Source: an uncultured Aquimarina sp. (GTDB lineage: Bacteria; Bacteroidota; Bacteroidia; Flavobacteriales; Flavobacteriaceae). From it: a DNA stretch of 64,000 nt. A program made the translations under genes and the position numbers. The DNA lies in NCBI GenBank assembly GCA_947492105.1, contig CANLMN010000019.1, forward strand, positions 1-64,000. The letters run 5' to 3'. The notes below the pieces were generated by a model. That model was not told the origin of the DNA, did no database searches, and saw only the letters and a program-made list of their open reading frames with translations. Positions 35,476 through 44,551 of the stretch are shown one piece after another; the first letter of the stretch is position 1, and every line of letters begins with the position of its first letter.

Positions 35476-36429
35476 ATGATGAAAGGACCCCTGTTTTACT
35501 CAAAAATATTGCTTTTCGGAGAATATGGAATTATTAAAGATTCCAAAGGACTCTCTATCCCTTATAATTTTTACAAAGGAGCTTTAAAGTTGTTAGACAA
35601 GACAAATTTGTCAGATCAAGAAGTAAAAGTTGCAATGCTGTCAAATGAAAGTTTGAAAAATTATGCAACGTATCTTCAGGAAATAGAAGCTCAAGATGTC
35701 GTACGTTTTGATATCAAAAAACTACAAAACGATATTGCTTCGGGGATGTATTTTGATAGTAGTATTCCGCAAGGATATGGAGTAGGGAGTAGCGGAGCAC
35801 TGGTGGCAGCTATTTATGACAAATATGCTTTTGATAAAATTACCGTGCTAGAAAATCTAACTAGAGAAAAACTATTACAACTCAAAACCGTTTTTGGACT
35901 AATGGAATCTTTTTTTCATGGGAATAGTTCTGGATTGGATCCATTGAATAGCTATTTGAGTCTACCTATATTAATTAATTCCAAGGAAAATATAGAGCCA
36001 GCAGGAATCCCATCGCAAAGCACCAATGGTAAGGGAGCTGTATTCCTTTTGGATAGTGGTATTGTCGGAGAAACAGCTCCAATGGTACAGCTGTTTATGG
36101 AAAACATGAAGCAGGAAGGGTTTCGTAATATGCTCAAAGAACAGTTTGTGAAACATACAGATGCTTGTGTAGATGATTTTCTCCAAGGGGATGTCAAATC
36201 CTTGTTCAAAAATATAAAATCCTTGTCAGGAGTGGTCTTAGATAATTTTAAGCCTATGATTCCAAAACAGTTTCATAAGCTATGGAAAAAAGGTATTGAG
36301 ACAAATGCATATTATCTCAAATTATGCGGCTCTGGAGGCGGTGGTTATATTCTAGGTTTTACAGAAGACTTGGCATTGGCGCAAAATTCGCTGAAAGATT
36401 ATAAACTAGAGGTAGTTTATAACTTCTAG
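35476..36429 (+). CDS. GHMP kinase, probable mevalonate kinase
   Basis: 317 residues. Contains YSKILLFGEYGIIKDSKGLS, the phosphate-binding loop IPQGYGVGSSGALVAAIYD, the catalytic region MESFFHGNSSGLDPLNSYLS and the C-terminal KLCGSGGGGYILGF. These fit mevalonate kinase. ATP-dependent phosphorylation of mevalonate starts the lower mevalonate pathway, which ends with the mvaD gene product upstream. Phosphomevalonate kinase is not in the window. Gap to mvaD 132 bases, gap to ubiA-like gene 16 bases. Confidence 0.8.
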   Translation: MMKGPLFYSKILLFGEYGIIKDSKGLSIPYNFYKGALKLLDKTNLSDQEVKVAMLSNESLKNYATYLQEIEAQDVVRFDIKKLQNDIASGMYFDSSIPQGYGVGSSGALVAAIYDKYAFDKITVLENLTREKLLQLKTVFGLMESFFHGNSSGLDPLNSYLSLPILINSKENIEPAGIPSQSTNGKGAVFLLDSGIVGETAPMVQLFMENMKQEGFRNMLKEQFVKHTDACVDDFLQGDVKSLFKNIKSLSGVVLDNFKPMIPKQFHKLWKKGIETNAYYLKLCGSGGGGYILGFTEDLALAQNSLKDYKLEVVYNF

Positions 36430-36445
36430 TCAAGGCATACTCATT

Positions 36446-37351
36446 ATGCTTAGTAGAAAAAACAGACTATGGATTCTTAAGTTATTTAGTTTGTTTTCGG
36501 TGGTACGGGGGTATAATATTGTGGTCATTATTTTGGCACAATACCTAAGCTCGATTTTTATTCTAGCACCCGACAGAACGCTCAGAGAAGTTGTTTTTGA
36601 CCTTAATCTTCTTGTGTTAGTACTTGCTTCTGCTGGAGTGATAGCGGCAGGATATATTATTAATAGTTTTTATGATGGAGAAAAAGATCTGATCAACAGA
36701 CCACAAAAAACCTTGTTGGATCGTTTGGTAAGTCAGCGTACTAAGTTAACGAGCTACTTTTTGTTGAATTTTCTCTCAGCCGTATTGGCAAGTTATGTGT
36801 CATTTATTACTGTGATATTTTTTTCGAGCTATATTTTTGGAATCTGGTTTTATTCACACAAGCTCAAAAAAATGCCTATTATTGGTAATGTGATAGCTTC
36901 TTTATTAGCGATTACCCCTTTTTTTGCAGTATTTGTCTATTATAAGAATTTTGATTCTGTCATCTTTGTTCATGCCACATTTTTATTTTTGATGATAGCA
37001 ATGAGAGAATTGGTTAAGGATTTGGAAAATCTAAAAGGTGATCTCGCTCAGGGTTATCGAACAATCCCTATTGTTTATGGAACGCTGATGTCAAAAAGAT
37101 TGTTAACCATATTTGCAGTAGTTTCTATGATACCTGCCTATTTGTTGTTAGTACAATTTAGTATCGGATATATGTGCTTCTTTTTTTATGGAGTAACAGC
37201 ATTGCTGCTATTGTTTGTTTTCTTGTTGTGGCGATCTACGAAACGATCTCATTATTTGATACTGCATAATATTCTAAAATTTATTATCGTTTCGGGAGTT
37301 TTTGGAATTTTACTGATTGATGTACAAGTGGTGTTGAGTCGCTTATTGTAG
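36446..37351 (+). CDS. UbiA-family prenyltransferase, GGGP synthase-pathway type
   Basis: 301 residues with about eight membrane helices. The first Asp-rich motif NSFYDGEKDLINRP (NxxxDxxxD) and second motif MRELVKDLENLKGD match UbiA enzymes. The neighbouring mevalonate genes and the Bacteroidota context suggest geranylgeranylglycerol-phosphate geranylgeranyltransferase-like activity, but quinone, carotenoid and other prenylations are equally possible. The gene order mvaD, GHMP kinase, ubiA is recalled as common in flavobacteria. Confidence 0.8.
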   Translation: MLSRKNRLWILKLFSLFSVVRGYNIVVIILAQYLSSIFILAPDRTLREVVFDLNLLVLVLASAGVIAAGYIINSFYDGEKDLINRPQKTLLDRLVSQRTKLTSYFLLNFLSAVLASYVSFITVIFFSSYIFGIWFYSHKLKKMPIIGNVIASLLAITPFFAVFVYYKNFDSVIFVHATFLFLMIAMRELVKDLENLKGDLAQGYRTIPIVYGTLMSKRLLTIFAVVSMIPAYLLLVQFSIGYMCFFFYGVTALLLLFVFLLWRSTKRSHYLILHNILKFIIVSGVFGILLIDVQVVLSRLL

Positions 37352-37666
37352 GGTCTTTTTTGAGCATTAATATTCATTTAGAAGTATATAAATTTCTTCA
37401 TTTCTTTTCGAGAAACCTGTTTGGCTTTTTGTGATATCTAATTGTGATCTAAGCGGATAGCTTTTTTTGAATACAAGTAGCGTAAAAAAAGGCGTTGGTT
37501 GTTCCTATTTGAGAAGGATATTAATTATGATCCAGAAAGCGGTTTTATTGGACTCGTTGGAGGGTTTAACAGTCGTAAATGTTCGTTAATTTTTCGATAT
37601 TGATCTTCTACTATCGGTATATAAATGGTATTTTTAAGAAAGAGTATGTAACGTATAGGTTGAAAA
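37352..37666. other. intergenic, no gene seen
   Basis: Stops in all frames. It separates the isoprenoid genes from the nitrilase/DUF885 pair. No terminator stem or TAnnTTTG box is obvious. Confidence 0.5.
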
Positions 37667-38647
37667 ATGGGAAATACACAATTAAAAGTAGCACTTGCGC
37701 AAATAGCTCCAGTATGGTTGAATAAAGAAGGGACTTTGCAAAAAATAACAGCGCGTATTGAAGAAGCTGCTGCTGCAAAATGCGAATTAATAGTTTTTGG
37801 AGAAGGAGTATTGCCAGGGTATCCTTTCTGGATGGCGCTTACAGATAGCGGTCAATTTGATAGTGCTATACAAAAGGAATTACATGCGCATTATGCCGCT
37901 AATGCTGTGGTGATAGAAGCAGGAGACTTGGACGGAATTTGTGCATTGGCAAAAAAATATACAATAGCAATCTATTTAGGGGTTATTGAGCGACCATCCG
38001 ATAGAGGAGGGCATAGCTTGTATGCCTCATTGGTGTATATAGATACTGATGGAGTGATACAGTCTGTACATCGCAAGTTGCAACCTACCTATGATGAGCG
38101 TTTGACATGGGCTCCCGGTGATGGGCATGGATTGCAAACTCATCCGCTCAAAGCTTTTACATTAGGAGGACTTAATTGTTGGGAAAATTGGATGCCGTTG
38201 CCAAGAGCTGCGCTCTATGGGCAAGGAGAGAATGTCCATATAGCAGTGTGGCCAGGGAGTGATCATAATACCAAAGATATTACTCGATTTATTGCCAGAG
38301 AATCCCGTTCGTATGTGATTTCTGTATCAAGCTTAATGCGCAAAGAAGATTTTCCAGAGGTAACACCACATTTGGATGTTATTCTCAAAAAAGCACCAGA
38401 TATATTAGCAAATGGAGGTTCATGTGTAGCCGGACCAGATGGGGAGTGGCTGCTACCTCCTGTAATACATACAGAAGGATTGCTTATCGAGACGCTTGAT
38501 TTTAATCGTATTTTTCAAGAACGTCAGAATTTTGATCCTGTAGGGCATTATTCGAGACCCGATGTAACACAATTGCAGGTGAATAGAGAGCGACAAAGTA
38601 CTGTGCGTTTTCATGATGAACAAGGTATGAACTTAAATAAAAAGTGA
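37667..38647 (+). CDS. nitrilase (carbon-nitrogen hydrolase)
   Basis: 326 residues. The catalytic triad is visible: Glu46 in VFGEGVLPGYP, Lys137 in HRKLQPTYDERLTW and Cys171 in GLNCWENWMPL. The CWENxMPL sequence and the length are those of true nitrilases, which hydrolyse R-CN to the acid and ammonia, and less like amidases or omega-amidase. The stop overlaps the ATG of the DUF885 gene by one base, so the two are coupled. The pair lies between the UbiA gene and the RsuA-type gene, which I recall as adjacent in many flavobacteria. Confidence 0.88.
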   Translation: MGNTQLKVALAQIAPVWLNKEGTLQKITARIEEAAAAKCELIVFGEGVLPGYPFWMALTDSGQFDSAIQKELHAHYAANAVVIEAGDLDGICALAKKYTIAIYLGVIERPSDRGGHSLYASLVYIDTDGVIQSVHRKLQPTYDERLTWAPGDGHGLQTHPLKAFTLGGLNCWENWMPLPRAALYGQGENVHIAVWPGSDHNTKDITRFIARESRSYVISVSSLMRKEDFPEVTPHLDVILKKAPDILANGGSCVAGPDGEWLLPPVIHTEGLLIETLDFNRIFQERQNFDPVGHYSRPDVTQLQVNRERQSTVRFHDEQGMNLNKK

Positions 38648-40443
38648 TGAGACAATATTTCCTAGTAGCAGTAGGTATTTTAATTTTTTTTTATGCGTGC
38701 AAAGAAGCACCAAAAACCATAGAAAAGAAGGAGATTGTTATGCCTACAAGTAGTGCTACTTTCGATGGCTTATTAGAAGCGTATTATGAAAAAACACTAC
38801 AACTCTATCCCCTTAATGCTACCTCAGAAGGAGATACTCGTTATAATGATCGCTTGCCAAATGATTTAACGGTAGGTTTTAGAGAAGAAGAAAAAAGATT
38901 CTATACGACTTATAAAATCAAGGCAGAGCAATATGGTGATTCACTTCTGTCTACATCACAAAAAATGAGTAGAGAGGTGTTATTGTGGAATTGTAATATT
39001 AATTTGGAGCGCCTAACTTTTCGAGAAGATCTGTTGCCTATTAATCAAATGTGGACCAAGCAGTTGTATATTGGGCAATTGGCAGGGGGGACTAGCGCCC
39101 AACCTTTTGAGACTGTTATAGATTATCAAAACTGGCTCACTCGTCTAGAGTCGTATGTTCAATGGATGGATACGGTTGTCGTAAGAATGAAAGAAGGCAT
39201 TGAAAAAGAGCATGTGTTGCCCAAATCGCTGATAAAAAAAGTAGTACCTCAGTTAAAAGCTTTGACCAATACCGATATAGAAAAACACTTGTTTTACAGT
39301 CCGATCAAGAATCTTCCTGAAGATTTTGCGGCAGAAGACAAAGCGTTGTTACGTGGAGCATACAAAACAATGATACAGCAAAAAATTATTCCAGCCTATC
39401 AAAGGCTGCATGATTTTATGAATACAGAATACATGGCGGCAGGTAGAGCCTCTAGCGGTATACAAGCGTTGTCAGAAGGTGTGTCATATTATGAGTATTC
39501 GATCAAATTGTATACAACAACAACCATGACTGCCGAGGCCATTCATCAAATGGGGCTCGATGAGGTGGCTCGTATCTCAAAGGAGATGGAGACGATCAAA
39601 AAACAGGTAGGGTATGAGGGAAGTCTCAAAGATTTTTTTGATCATGTGAGAAACAAAAAAGAATTGATGCCATTCAAAGAGCCAACGGAAGTGGTAGCTA
39701 ATTTTAATGCAGTTTATGAAAAAATGAAACCTCAAATCGAGAAATTGTTTGATAAAAAACCGAAAACTCCTTTTGAGGTTCGGCGTACGGAGGCTTTTAG
39801 AGAGGCTTCTGCTAGTGCCGAGTATAACCCCGGATCTATAGATGGAACCAGACCAGGGATATTTTATGTACCGATTCCTGATGTGACCAAGTATAATATG
39901 TATGCAGACGAAGACTTATTTTTGCATGAGGCTATTCCTGGGCATCATTATCAAATATCATTGACCCAAGAAAATGAAGAGTTACCAAAGTTCAGAAAGA
40001 CATTATGGTATAGTGCTTATGGCGAAGGGTGGGCTTTGTACTCAGAATCTTTGGGAAAAGAGTTAGGTCTGTATCAAGATCCGTATCAGTACTTTGGTAT
40101 GCTAGGAGCTGAGATGCATCGAGCTATTCGATTAGTAGTGGATACAGGGCTACATGCCAAAGGGTGGTCAAGAGAAAAAGCGATACAATATTCTTTGGAT
40201 AACGAGGCCGAACCAGAGGCAAGTATCATTTCAGAAATAGAACGTTACATGGCAAATCCAGGACAAGCACTTTCGTACAAAATTGGGCAATTAAAAATCA
40301 GAGAACTCCGAGCAAAAGCTGAAAAAAAATTAGGAGAAAAGTTCGATATTAGAGTATTTCATAATCAAGTACTAGAGACTGGGTGTGTGCCTTTGGCATT
40401 GTTGGAGCAGAAGATTGATAACTGGATTGCTCACTTGAAGTAA
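38647..40443 (+). CDS. DUF885 family lipoprotein metallopeptidase-like
   Basis: 598 residues from ATG 38647. Lipoprotein signal (FLVAVGILIFFYACKE) places the lipidated Cys near residue 18, so it is an envelope protein. The DUF885 fold is helical, with the zinc site HEAIPGHH at residues 427-434 and a further Glu in YGEGWALYSE. DUF885 proteins behave as dipeptidyl- or carboxypeptidase-like enzymes, but the substrate is unknown. Coupled to the nitrilase gene, which raises the possibility of joint processing of nitrogen-rich substrates. Confidence 0.85.
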   Translation: MRQYFLVAVGILIFFYACKEAPKTIEKKEIVMPTSSATFDGLLEAYYEKTLQLYPLNATSEGDTRYNDRLPNDLTVGFREEEKRFYTTYKIKAEQYGDSLLSTSQKMSREVLLWNCNINLERLTFREDLLPINQMWTKQLYIGQLAGGTSAQPFETVIDYQNWLTRLESYVQWMDTVVVRMKEGIEKEHVLPKSLIKKVVPQLKALTNTDIEKHLFYSPIKNLPEDFAAEDKALLRGAYKTMIQQKIIPAYQRLHDFMNTEYMAAGRASSGIQALSEGVSYYEYSIKLYTTTTMTAEAIHQMGLDEVARISKEMETIKKQVGYEGSLKDFFDHVRNKKELMPFKEPTEVVANFNAVYEKMKPQIEKLFDKKPKTPFEVRRTEAFREASASAEYNPGSIDGTRPGIFYVPIPDVTKYNMYADEDLFLHEAIPGHHYQISLTQENEELPKFRKTLWYSAYGEGWALYSESLGKELGLYQDPYQYFGMLGAEMHRAIRLVVDTGLHAKGWSREKAIQYSLDNEAEPEASIISEIERYMANPGQALSYKIGQLKIRELRAKAEKKLGEKFDIRVFHNQVLETGCVPLALLEQKIDNWIAHLK

Positions 40444-40521
40444 TAAGTAATAGCAAAGTCTTAAATAGGTGTATTTTGGAAATACGTCTGCACAAAATAG
40501 GTCCACTAAAAACGAAACTCT

Positions 40522-40529
40522 TACCTTTG
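40522..40529 (+). promoter_or_regulatory. candidate -7 box of the pseudouridine synthase gene
   Basis: TACCTTTG matches TAnnTTTG and lies 16 bases before the ATG at 40546, so the gene probably has its own short-leader promoter despite following the DUF885 gene by 102 bases. Confidence 0.45.
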
Positions 40530-40545
40530 CAAAAATTTTAAGATT

Positions 40546-41382
40546 ATGGGTCGCGAAGATCATTCAAAAGGGAAAAAAGCAGGGAGGAAAACTGGAGGAG
40601 ATAGTAGGAAGCCTTTTTTTAAAGGAAAAACACCCTATGAGAAAAAGGAGAAGCCCAAAACTTCGACAGGAAATAAAGACGAAATGCGTCTTAATAAATA
40701 CATAGCCAATTCGGGAATGTGTTCTAGACGAGAGGCAGATTTGTATATCACTTCAGGGAATGTTTGGGTGAACGGTAAGCCTATTACAGAGATGGGGTAT
40801 AAAGTCAAGCTAACTGATGAGGTTCGTTTTGATGGGAGATTAATTAGTCCAGAGAAAAAAGAATATGTACTGCTTAATAAACCCAAAGGTTTCGTTACGA
40901 CTACTAGTCCTGAGCGTACAAGAACTGTTATGGAGTTGGTGTCAAATGCATCAAAATCGAAGTTGGCACCAGTAGGTCGTCTAGATCGTAATACAACAGG
41001 TTTGCTATTGTTTACAAATGACGATGAGTTGCTCAAAAAATTAACACACCATAAGTCTAGAGTACGCAAAATCTATCATGTCGAATTGGATAAGAATATT
41101 CGTTTAGAGGATTTTAAAAAAATTGAAGCAGGAATAAAACTGCAAGAAGGATATGTCAATGTAGACGAAATATCGTATATCAAAGATGCTACAAAACGAG
41201 AATTAGGAATCCAGTTGCAATCAAACAAAAATGGTATTCTTCGTAAACTTTTTGAACATCTAGGATATGATGTATTACGTATGGATCGCGTAGTGTTCGG
41301 AGGTTTGACCAAAAAAGATCTTCCAAGAGGACATTGGCGTGTACTCAAAGAACAAGAGGTGATTAACATGAGAATGATGTAG
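40546..41382 (+). CDS. RsuA/RluB-family pseudouridine synthase
   Basis: 278 residues. A basic, Lys/Gly-rich N-terminal extension (about 45 residues) precedes an S4 RNA-binding domain (MRLNKYIANSGMCSRREAD) and the catalytic domain with Asp147 in the motif GRLDRNTTGLLL. It isomerises uridine in rRNA; RluB (23S) or RsuA (16S) cannot be told apart by sequence alone. The C-terminal RKLFEHLGYDVLRMDRV is typical of the family. Confidence 0.88.
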   Translation: MGREDHSKGKKAGRKTGGDSRKPFFKGKTPYEKKEKPKTSTGNKDEMRLNKYIANSGMCSRREADLYITSGNVWVNGKPITEMGYKVKLTDEVRFDGRLISPEKKEYVLLNKPKGFVTTTSPERTRTVMELVSNASKSKLAPVGRLDRNTTGLLLFTNDDELLKKLTHHKSRVRKIYHVELDKNIRLEDFKKIEAGIKLQEGYVNVDEISYIKDATKRELGIQLQSNKNGILRKLFEHLGYDVLRMDRVVFGGLTKKDLPRGHWRVLKEQEVINMRMM

Positions 41383-41773
41383 GTGAGCATAGCGCGCTGG
41401 TTGTCTCTATTTGATATTTGCAATAGCGGTCTCAATAGCACTTTTTTCCTTTTTTATTTTGAGATAAAGAGAATTCGTTGTCTAGACGGATGCTTTGGTT
41501 TTCTCTATTTTATGTAGAAAAAAGATGAAGGTGTTTTTTCGTAATTTCAAGTTACAAATAGTATGATAAAAGTGTATTCGTATTGTTTTTAATTGTTCTT
41601 TTTTTATTAGAAAGTTAAATCATAATCATGGACGATGCTTGTACGCTATAGTGTAAACTAGCCAAAAGTAGTTCAGATTATATCAGTATATCATTAAATT
41701 TTATTTGATGCTAATCTTTTTTGATTTTGACAGGATCGACCGGATGGGAGTGATCAGTTTGTAATAATGTTAA
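41383..41773. other. intergenic, no gene seen
   Basis: No convincing frame or RNA. A family A repeat follows at 41774-41934, just beyond the 3' end of the minus-strand gene at 41994. Confidence 0.5.
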
Positions 41774-41934
41774 TACCATTTATAATTTTAATTTACGGGG
41801 ATAAAATTTTCTTTTTTCGCCTCAGCTTCAGCATAAAAATAAACTATAACTACGGCTATGCTTGATGTTTCTACTGAAGCTGAAAAAAAAACCTTAATTT
41901 TTGTTTCCGGTAAATTCAAACAACAAATGATATA
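41774..41934. repeat. family A palindromic element, full-length copy
   Basis: About 161 bp with the same order of parts as 12876-13033: TACCATTTATAATT, TTCGCCTCAGCTTCAG, ACTACGGCTATGCTTGATG, CTACTGAAGCTGAA, TTTCCGGTAAATTCAAAC, ending AACAAATGATATA. Lies between two convergent genes. Confidence 0.75.
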
Positions 41935-41993
41935 AGTAGTTTTTTGAACTTTATAACGATGCAACGGGACAAGAAAGAGATTAAAAGATGTGT

Positions 41994-43427
41994 CTAATTT
42001 ATAAGAATATGTTTCGTGTCCGCATTCTTTTTTTGAAAGCACTCATAAATGAAACAAGAAATTACCAGGAGGTATTCTAGGCCAACCATCCATAAATTTT
42101 CTTTGAATCCTATATGCTCGTAGGCAGTATAGCTAAGGATAATCACAAGTGACCATAATAGAACAAATTTGTATCGCGTAAAAACGGATAGGATTAATGG
42201 GACTGCGAGATACCAAGGATGGACAGTGGTTGACAAAAAATAATAACAGGAGATACCTAGGAGCATGGTAGATATCAACCGAGGAAGTGTTTGGCTTTTT
42301 CTGAAGAATGTAAGCCCTAATAAAATACCTATGGTAATTATGGGTAGAATTTTTCCAACAGTTCCAATAACATTCCATCCTACGGTTTGATAACCAATCC
42401 ATCTAATTATATAATAGATACTGGCATTGAACTCAAAATTCTGAAACCAAAGCCCGATAGTTTTGCTGAAATTATGAAGGAATTCGGAAGTGATAAATGG
42501 ACTAAAGAGTAGTAAGGTTACAACACAAACACTCATGTAAAACCCTATCAGTTTTATCCAACGGATAAGAAGAGTGGTTTTTTCTTCTTTGATAAAATAT
42601 TGGTAGAATAATGGTAGAAATAGTAATGGTATCAGTTTTACAGAAACACCAAAGGCAAGGCAAATTGCAGCTCGATACCAAAGTTTTTTTTGTAAAAAAT
42701 AAAGAGACCAAACGATAAAGAATACCATTAAGCCTTCAAAATGTAGGTTTCCAGTGAGTTCTATGATGATAAAAGGATTGAGGAGGTACCAAAAAATACG
42801 ACTTTCGGGTAATCCCAGTGCTTTTAGTAATTTTTTCCCATATACAAAAATACCTACGTCTGCTAGGATAAGTAGAGTACGCATGATAATCACCGAACCC
42901 AAAATGTTTTTTCCTGCAAATAATGCGGCAATGGCATAGCAAAATTGACTAATGGGTGGGTAATTGGTGTAATGACTGCCATTGAGAGCTCCCATGCCCT
43001 GATATAATTCCTGCGCTTCTGCAATAGGGGCTGTGTTGTTTGCGATCAAAGATTCGGGTAAGTAGAGATACGGATTATACCCAGCGATCAACATCCGACC
43101 ATCCCATATAAAACGATAGAAATCTTGAGATAGATTGGGTAGAATGGGTAAGAACAACAGTCTAAAGCTTAGGGTAATGAGTCCCAGTAACAAAGTGTTG
43201 TGCGGTCTTTTTTCTACTAATTGATAGGCAAAAATAAATAGACCTGACCAAAGTATAAGTAGTTTCGGGATGTCTGTGCGTTCCAGGTTATAAGCAAATA
43301 AGCCATAAAAAAGAATACTCATCATGGTAAAAATGATGGTGTACTTATTGATATTCCACTTGTTGGGGGATGCTGACACGAATGAAGTTCTTAGATTAAA
43401 TGAGTTCAAAAATACCAAAAAAGACAC
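41994..43427 (-). CDS. GT-C-fold membrane glycosyltransferase, mannosyltransferase-like
   Basis: Up to 477 residues with about eleven membrane helices. The periplasmic loop between helices 1 and 2-3 carries SQDFYRFIWDGRMLIAGYNP, the acidic-aromatic motif typical of GT-C enzymes that use polyprenyl-phosphate sugars (DUF2029/ArnT-type). Other conserved parts: NYPPISQFCYA and GNLHFEGLMVFF. It probably adds a sugar to a lipid-linked or surface glycan in the periplasm. The start is uncertain: a GTG at 43379 gives a more natural N terminus (SASPNKWNINKY). Confidence 0.75.
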   Translation of the reverse strand: MSFLVFLNSFNLRTSFVSASPNKWNINKYTIIFTMMSILFYGLFAYNLERTDIPKLLILWSGLFIFAYQLVEKRPHNTLLLGLITLSFRLLFLPILPNLSQDFYRFIWDGRMLIAGYNPYLYLPESLIANNTAPIAEAQELYQGMGALNGSHYTNYPPISQFCYAIAALFAGKNILGSVIIMRTLLILADVGIFVYGKKLLKALGLPESRIFWYLLNPFIIIELTGNLHFEGLMVFFIVWSLYFLQKKLWYRAAICLAFGVSVKLIPLLFLPLFYQYFIKEEKTTLLIRWIKLIGFYMSVCVVTLLLFSPFITSEFLHNFSKTIGLWFQNFEFNASIYYIIRWIGYQTVGWNVIGTVGKILPIITIGILLGLTFFRKSQTLPRLISTMLLGISCYYFLSTTVHPWYLAVPLILSVFTRYKFVLLWSLVIILSYTAYEHIGFKENLWMVGLEYLLVISCFIYECFQKKNADTKHILIN

Positions 43428-43623
43428 ACTTTGTGGGTATGGTAGTGGTTTTTACTTAGAAGAGGTAATTGAGTTTTCTACTTGTGATAGAATTGCCGAA
43501 ATTTGCTCGTATAGAGATATTTTTTCATCGCTAGCATCGTTAGGGTGGTAGTAAGTGTTCTCTTGGGTCAAATTTCATTGTATTTTTAGGTAAAAAACGA
43601 AAAGTCAAGATAAGTTCATTATG

Positions 43624-43631
43624 TATCTTTG
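43624..43631 (+). promoter_or_regulatory. candidate -7 box of tsaB
   Basis: TATCTTTG matches TAnnTTTG exactly and lies 21 bases before the tsaB ATG, followed by C as often seen in flavobacterial promoters. Confidence 0.5.
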
Positions 43632-43652
43632 CGGTATCCAAAAAAATAAGAA

Positions 43653-44309
43653 ATGCCTTATATTCTCTGTATAGAAACTGCCACGACTAATTGTTCTGTT
43701 GCGTTGTCCAAAGACGGAAAATTGATCCAAAGTAAAGAAGATTATAATACCAGCTATTCTCATGCGGAGCTGCTGCATGTATTTATAGAAGAAGTATTAC
43801 AGCAAGCAGGAGTTGCGCTAAAAGAGTTGGATGCAATAGCAGTAAGCAAAGGTCCTGGTTCGTATACGGGGTTGCGGATAGGAGTGTCGGCTGCCAAAGG
43901 ATTGTGCTATGCTTTAGGTATTCCGCTCATAGCGATACCAACACTCACAGCATTGGCGCATCAAGTTCAAGAAAATGGTTTGATCATACCGATGCTCGAT
44001 GCAAGGCGTATGGAAGTGTATTCTGCGATTTTTGATCAGCAACACCAACAACAACGAGCGACACAAGCACAGATTTTAGAGGAAAATTCATTTGCAGAAG
44101 AATTAGCAGCTACAAAAGTCTACTTTATTGGGAATGGTGTCGCAAAATTTGAAGAAATTTGTCAACATCCCAATGCAGTTTTTATAGCAGATAAACTACC
44201 TTCTGCAAAGGAAACAAGCGTTCTGGCAGCAGAAAAATATAAGCAAAAAGAATTTGAAGATGTAGCGTATTTTGAGCCGTATTACCTCAAAGATTTTAAA
44301 ATAGGTTAA
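43653..44309 (+). CDS. tsaB: tRNA threonylcarbamoyladenosine biosynthesis protein TsaB
   Basis: 218 residues. The Kae1/YgjD-like N terminus ILCIETATTNCSVALSKDG and the motif AVSKGPGSYTGLRIGVSAAK are diagnostic for TsaB. It dimerises with TsaD to make the t6A modification at position 37 of ANN-decoding tRNAs. The C-terminal half is divergent, as usual. Its own promoter box lies just upstream, and it is divergent from the GT-C gene. Confidence 0.92.
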   Translation: MPYILCIETATTNCSVALSKDGKLIQSKEDYNTSYSHAELLHVFIEEVLQQAGVALKELDAIAVSKGPGSYTGLRIGVSAAKGLCYALGIPLIAIPTLTALAHQVQENGLIIPMLDARRMEVYSAIFDQQHQQQRATQAQILEENSFAEELAATKVYFIGNGVAKFEEICQHPNAVFIADKLPSAKETSVLAAEKYKQKEFEDVAYFEPYYLKDFKIG

Positions 44310-44359
44310 AATATAGTGTTGTTTGCAGATCTCTGAAAAAGTGTTCGTAGAATAGCTTA

Positions 44360-44521
44360 TACCAGTTAAAATGTAATTTTAGGCTAAGATAATTGAACTA
44401 TTTTTTGCTAATTTGAGCTATATAATTCAAGCATAGCCTTAGCTATGGAATATATGGACAAGGTATTTAAAGGGAAAAAAACAAGTCGATATGCGGACAT
44501 TATATAGCTAATTTGGTGTTA
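44360..44521. repeat. chimeric family B/C palindromic element
   Basis: The left half (TACCAGTTAAAATGTAATTT to ATTCAAGCATAGCC) is family B; the right half (AGCTATGG, AACAAGGTATTTA-like, GATATGCGGACATTATATAGC, TAATTTGGTGTTA) is family C. The switch occurs at the shared core CATAGCCTTAGCTATG. It lies between tsaB and the convergent DUF255 gene. Confidence 0.65.
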
Positions 44522-44551
44522 GATGCTAATTGTACTATGAATGACATTTTG

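Noticed and set aside
41788-42042. 84-codon minus-strand ORF crossing a family A repeat
   Set aside because: It runs through the palindromic element and into the end of the GT-C gene; chance frame.
43324-43551. 75-codon plus-strand ORF between the GT-C gene and tsaB
   Set aside because: Overlaps the start of the GT-C gene on the opposite strand, and shows no domain.
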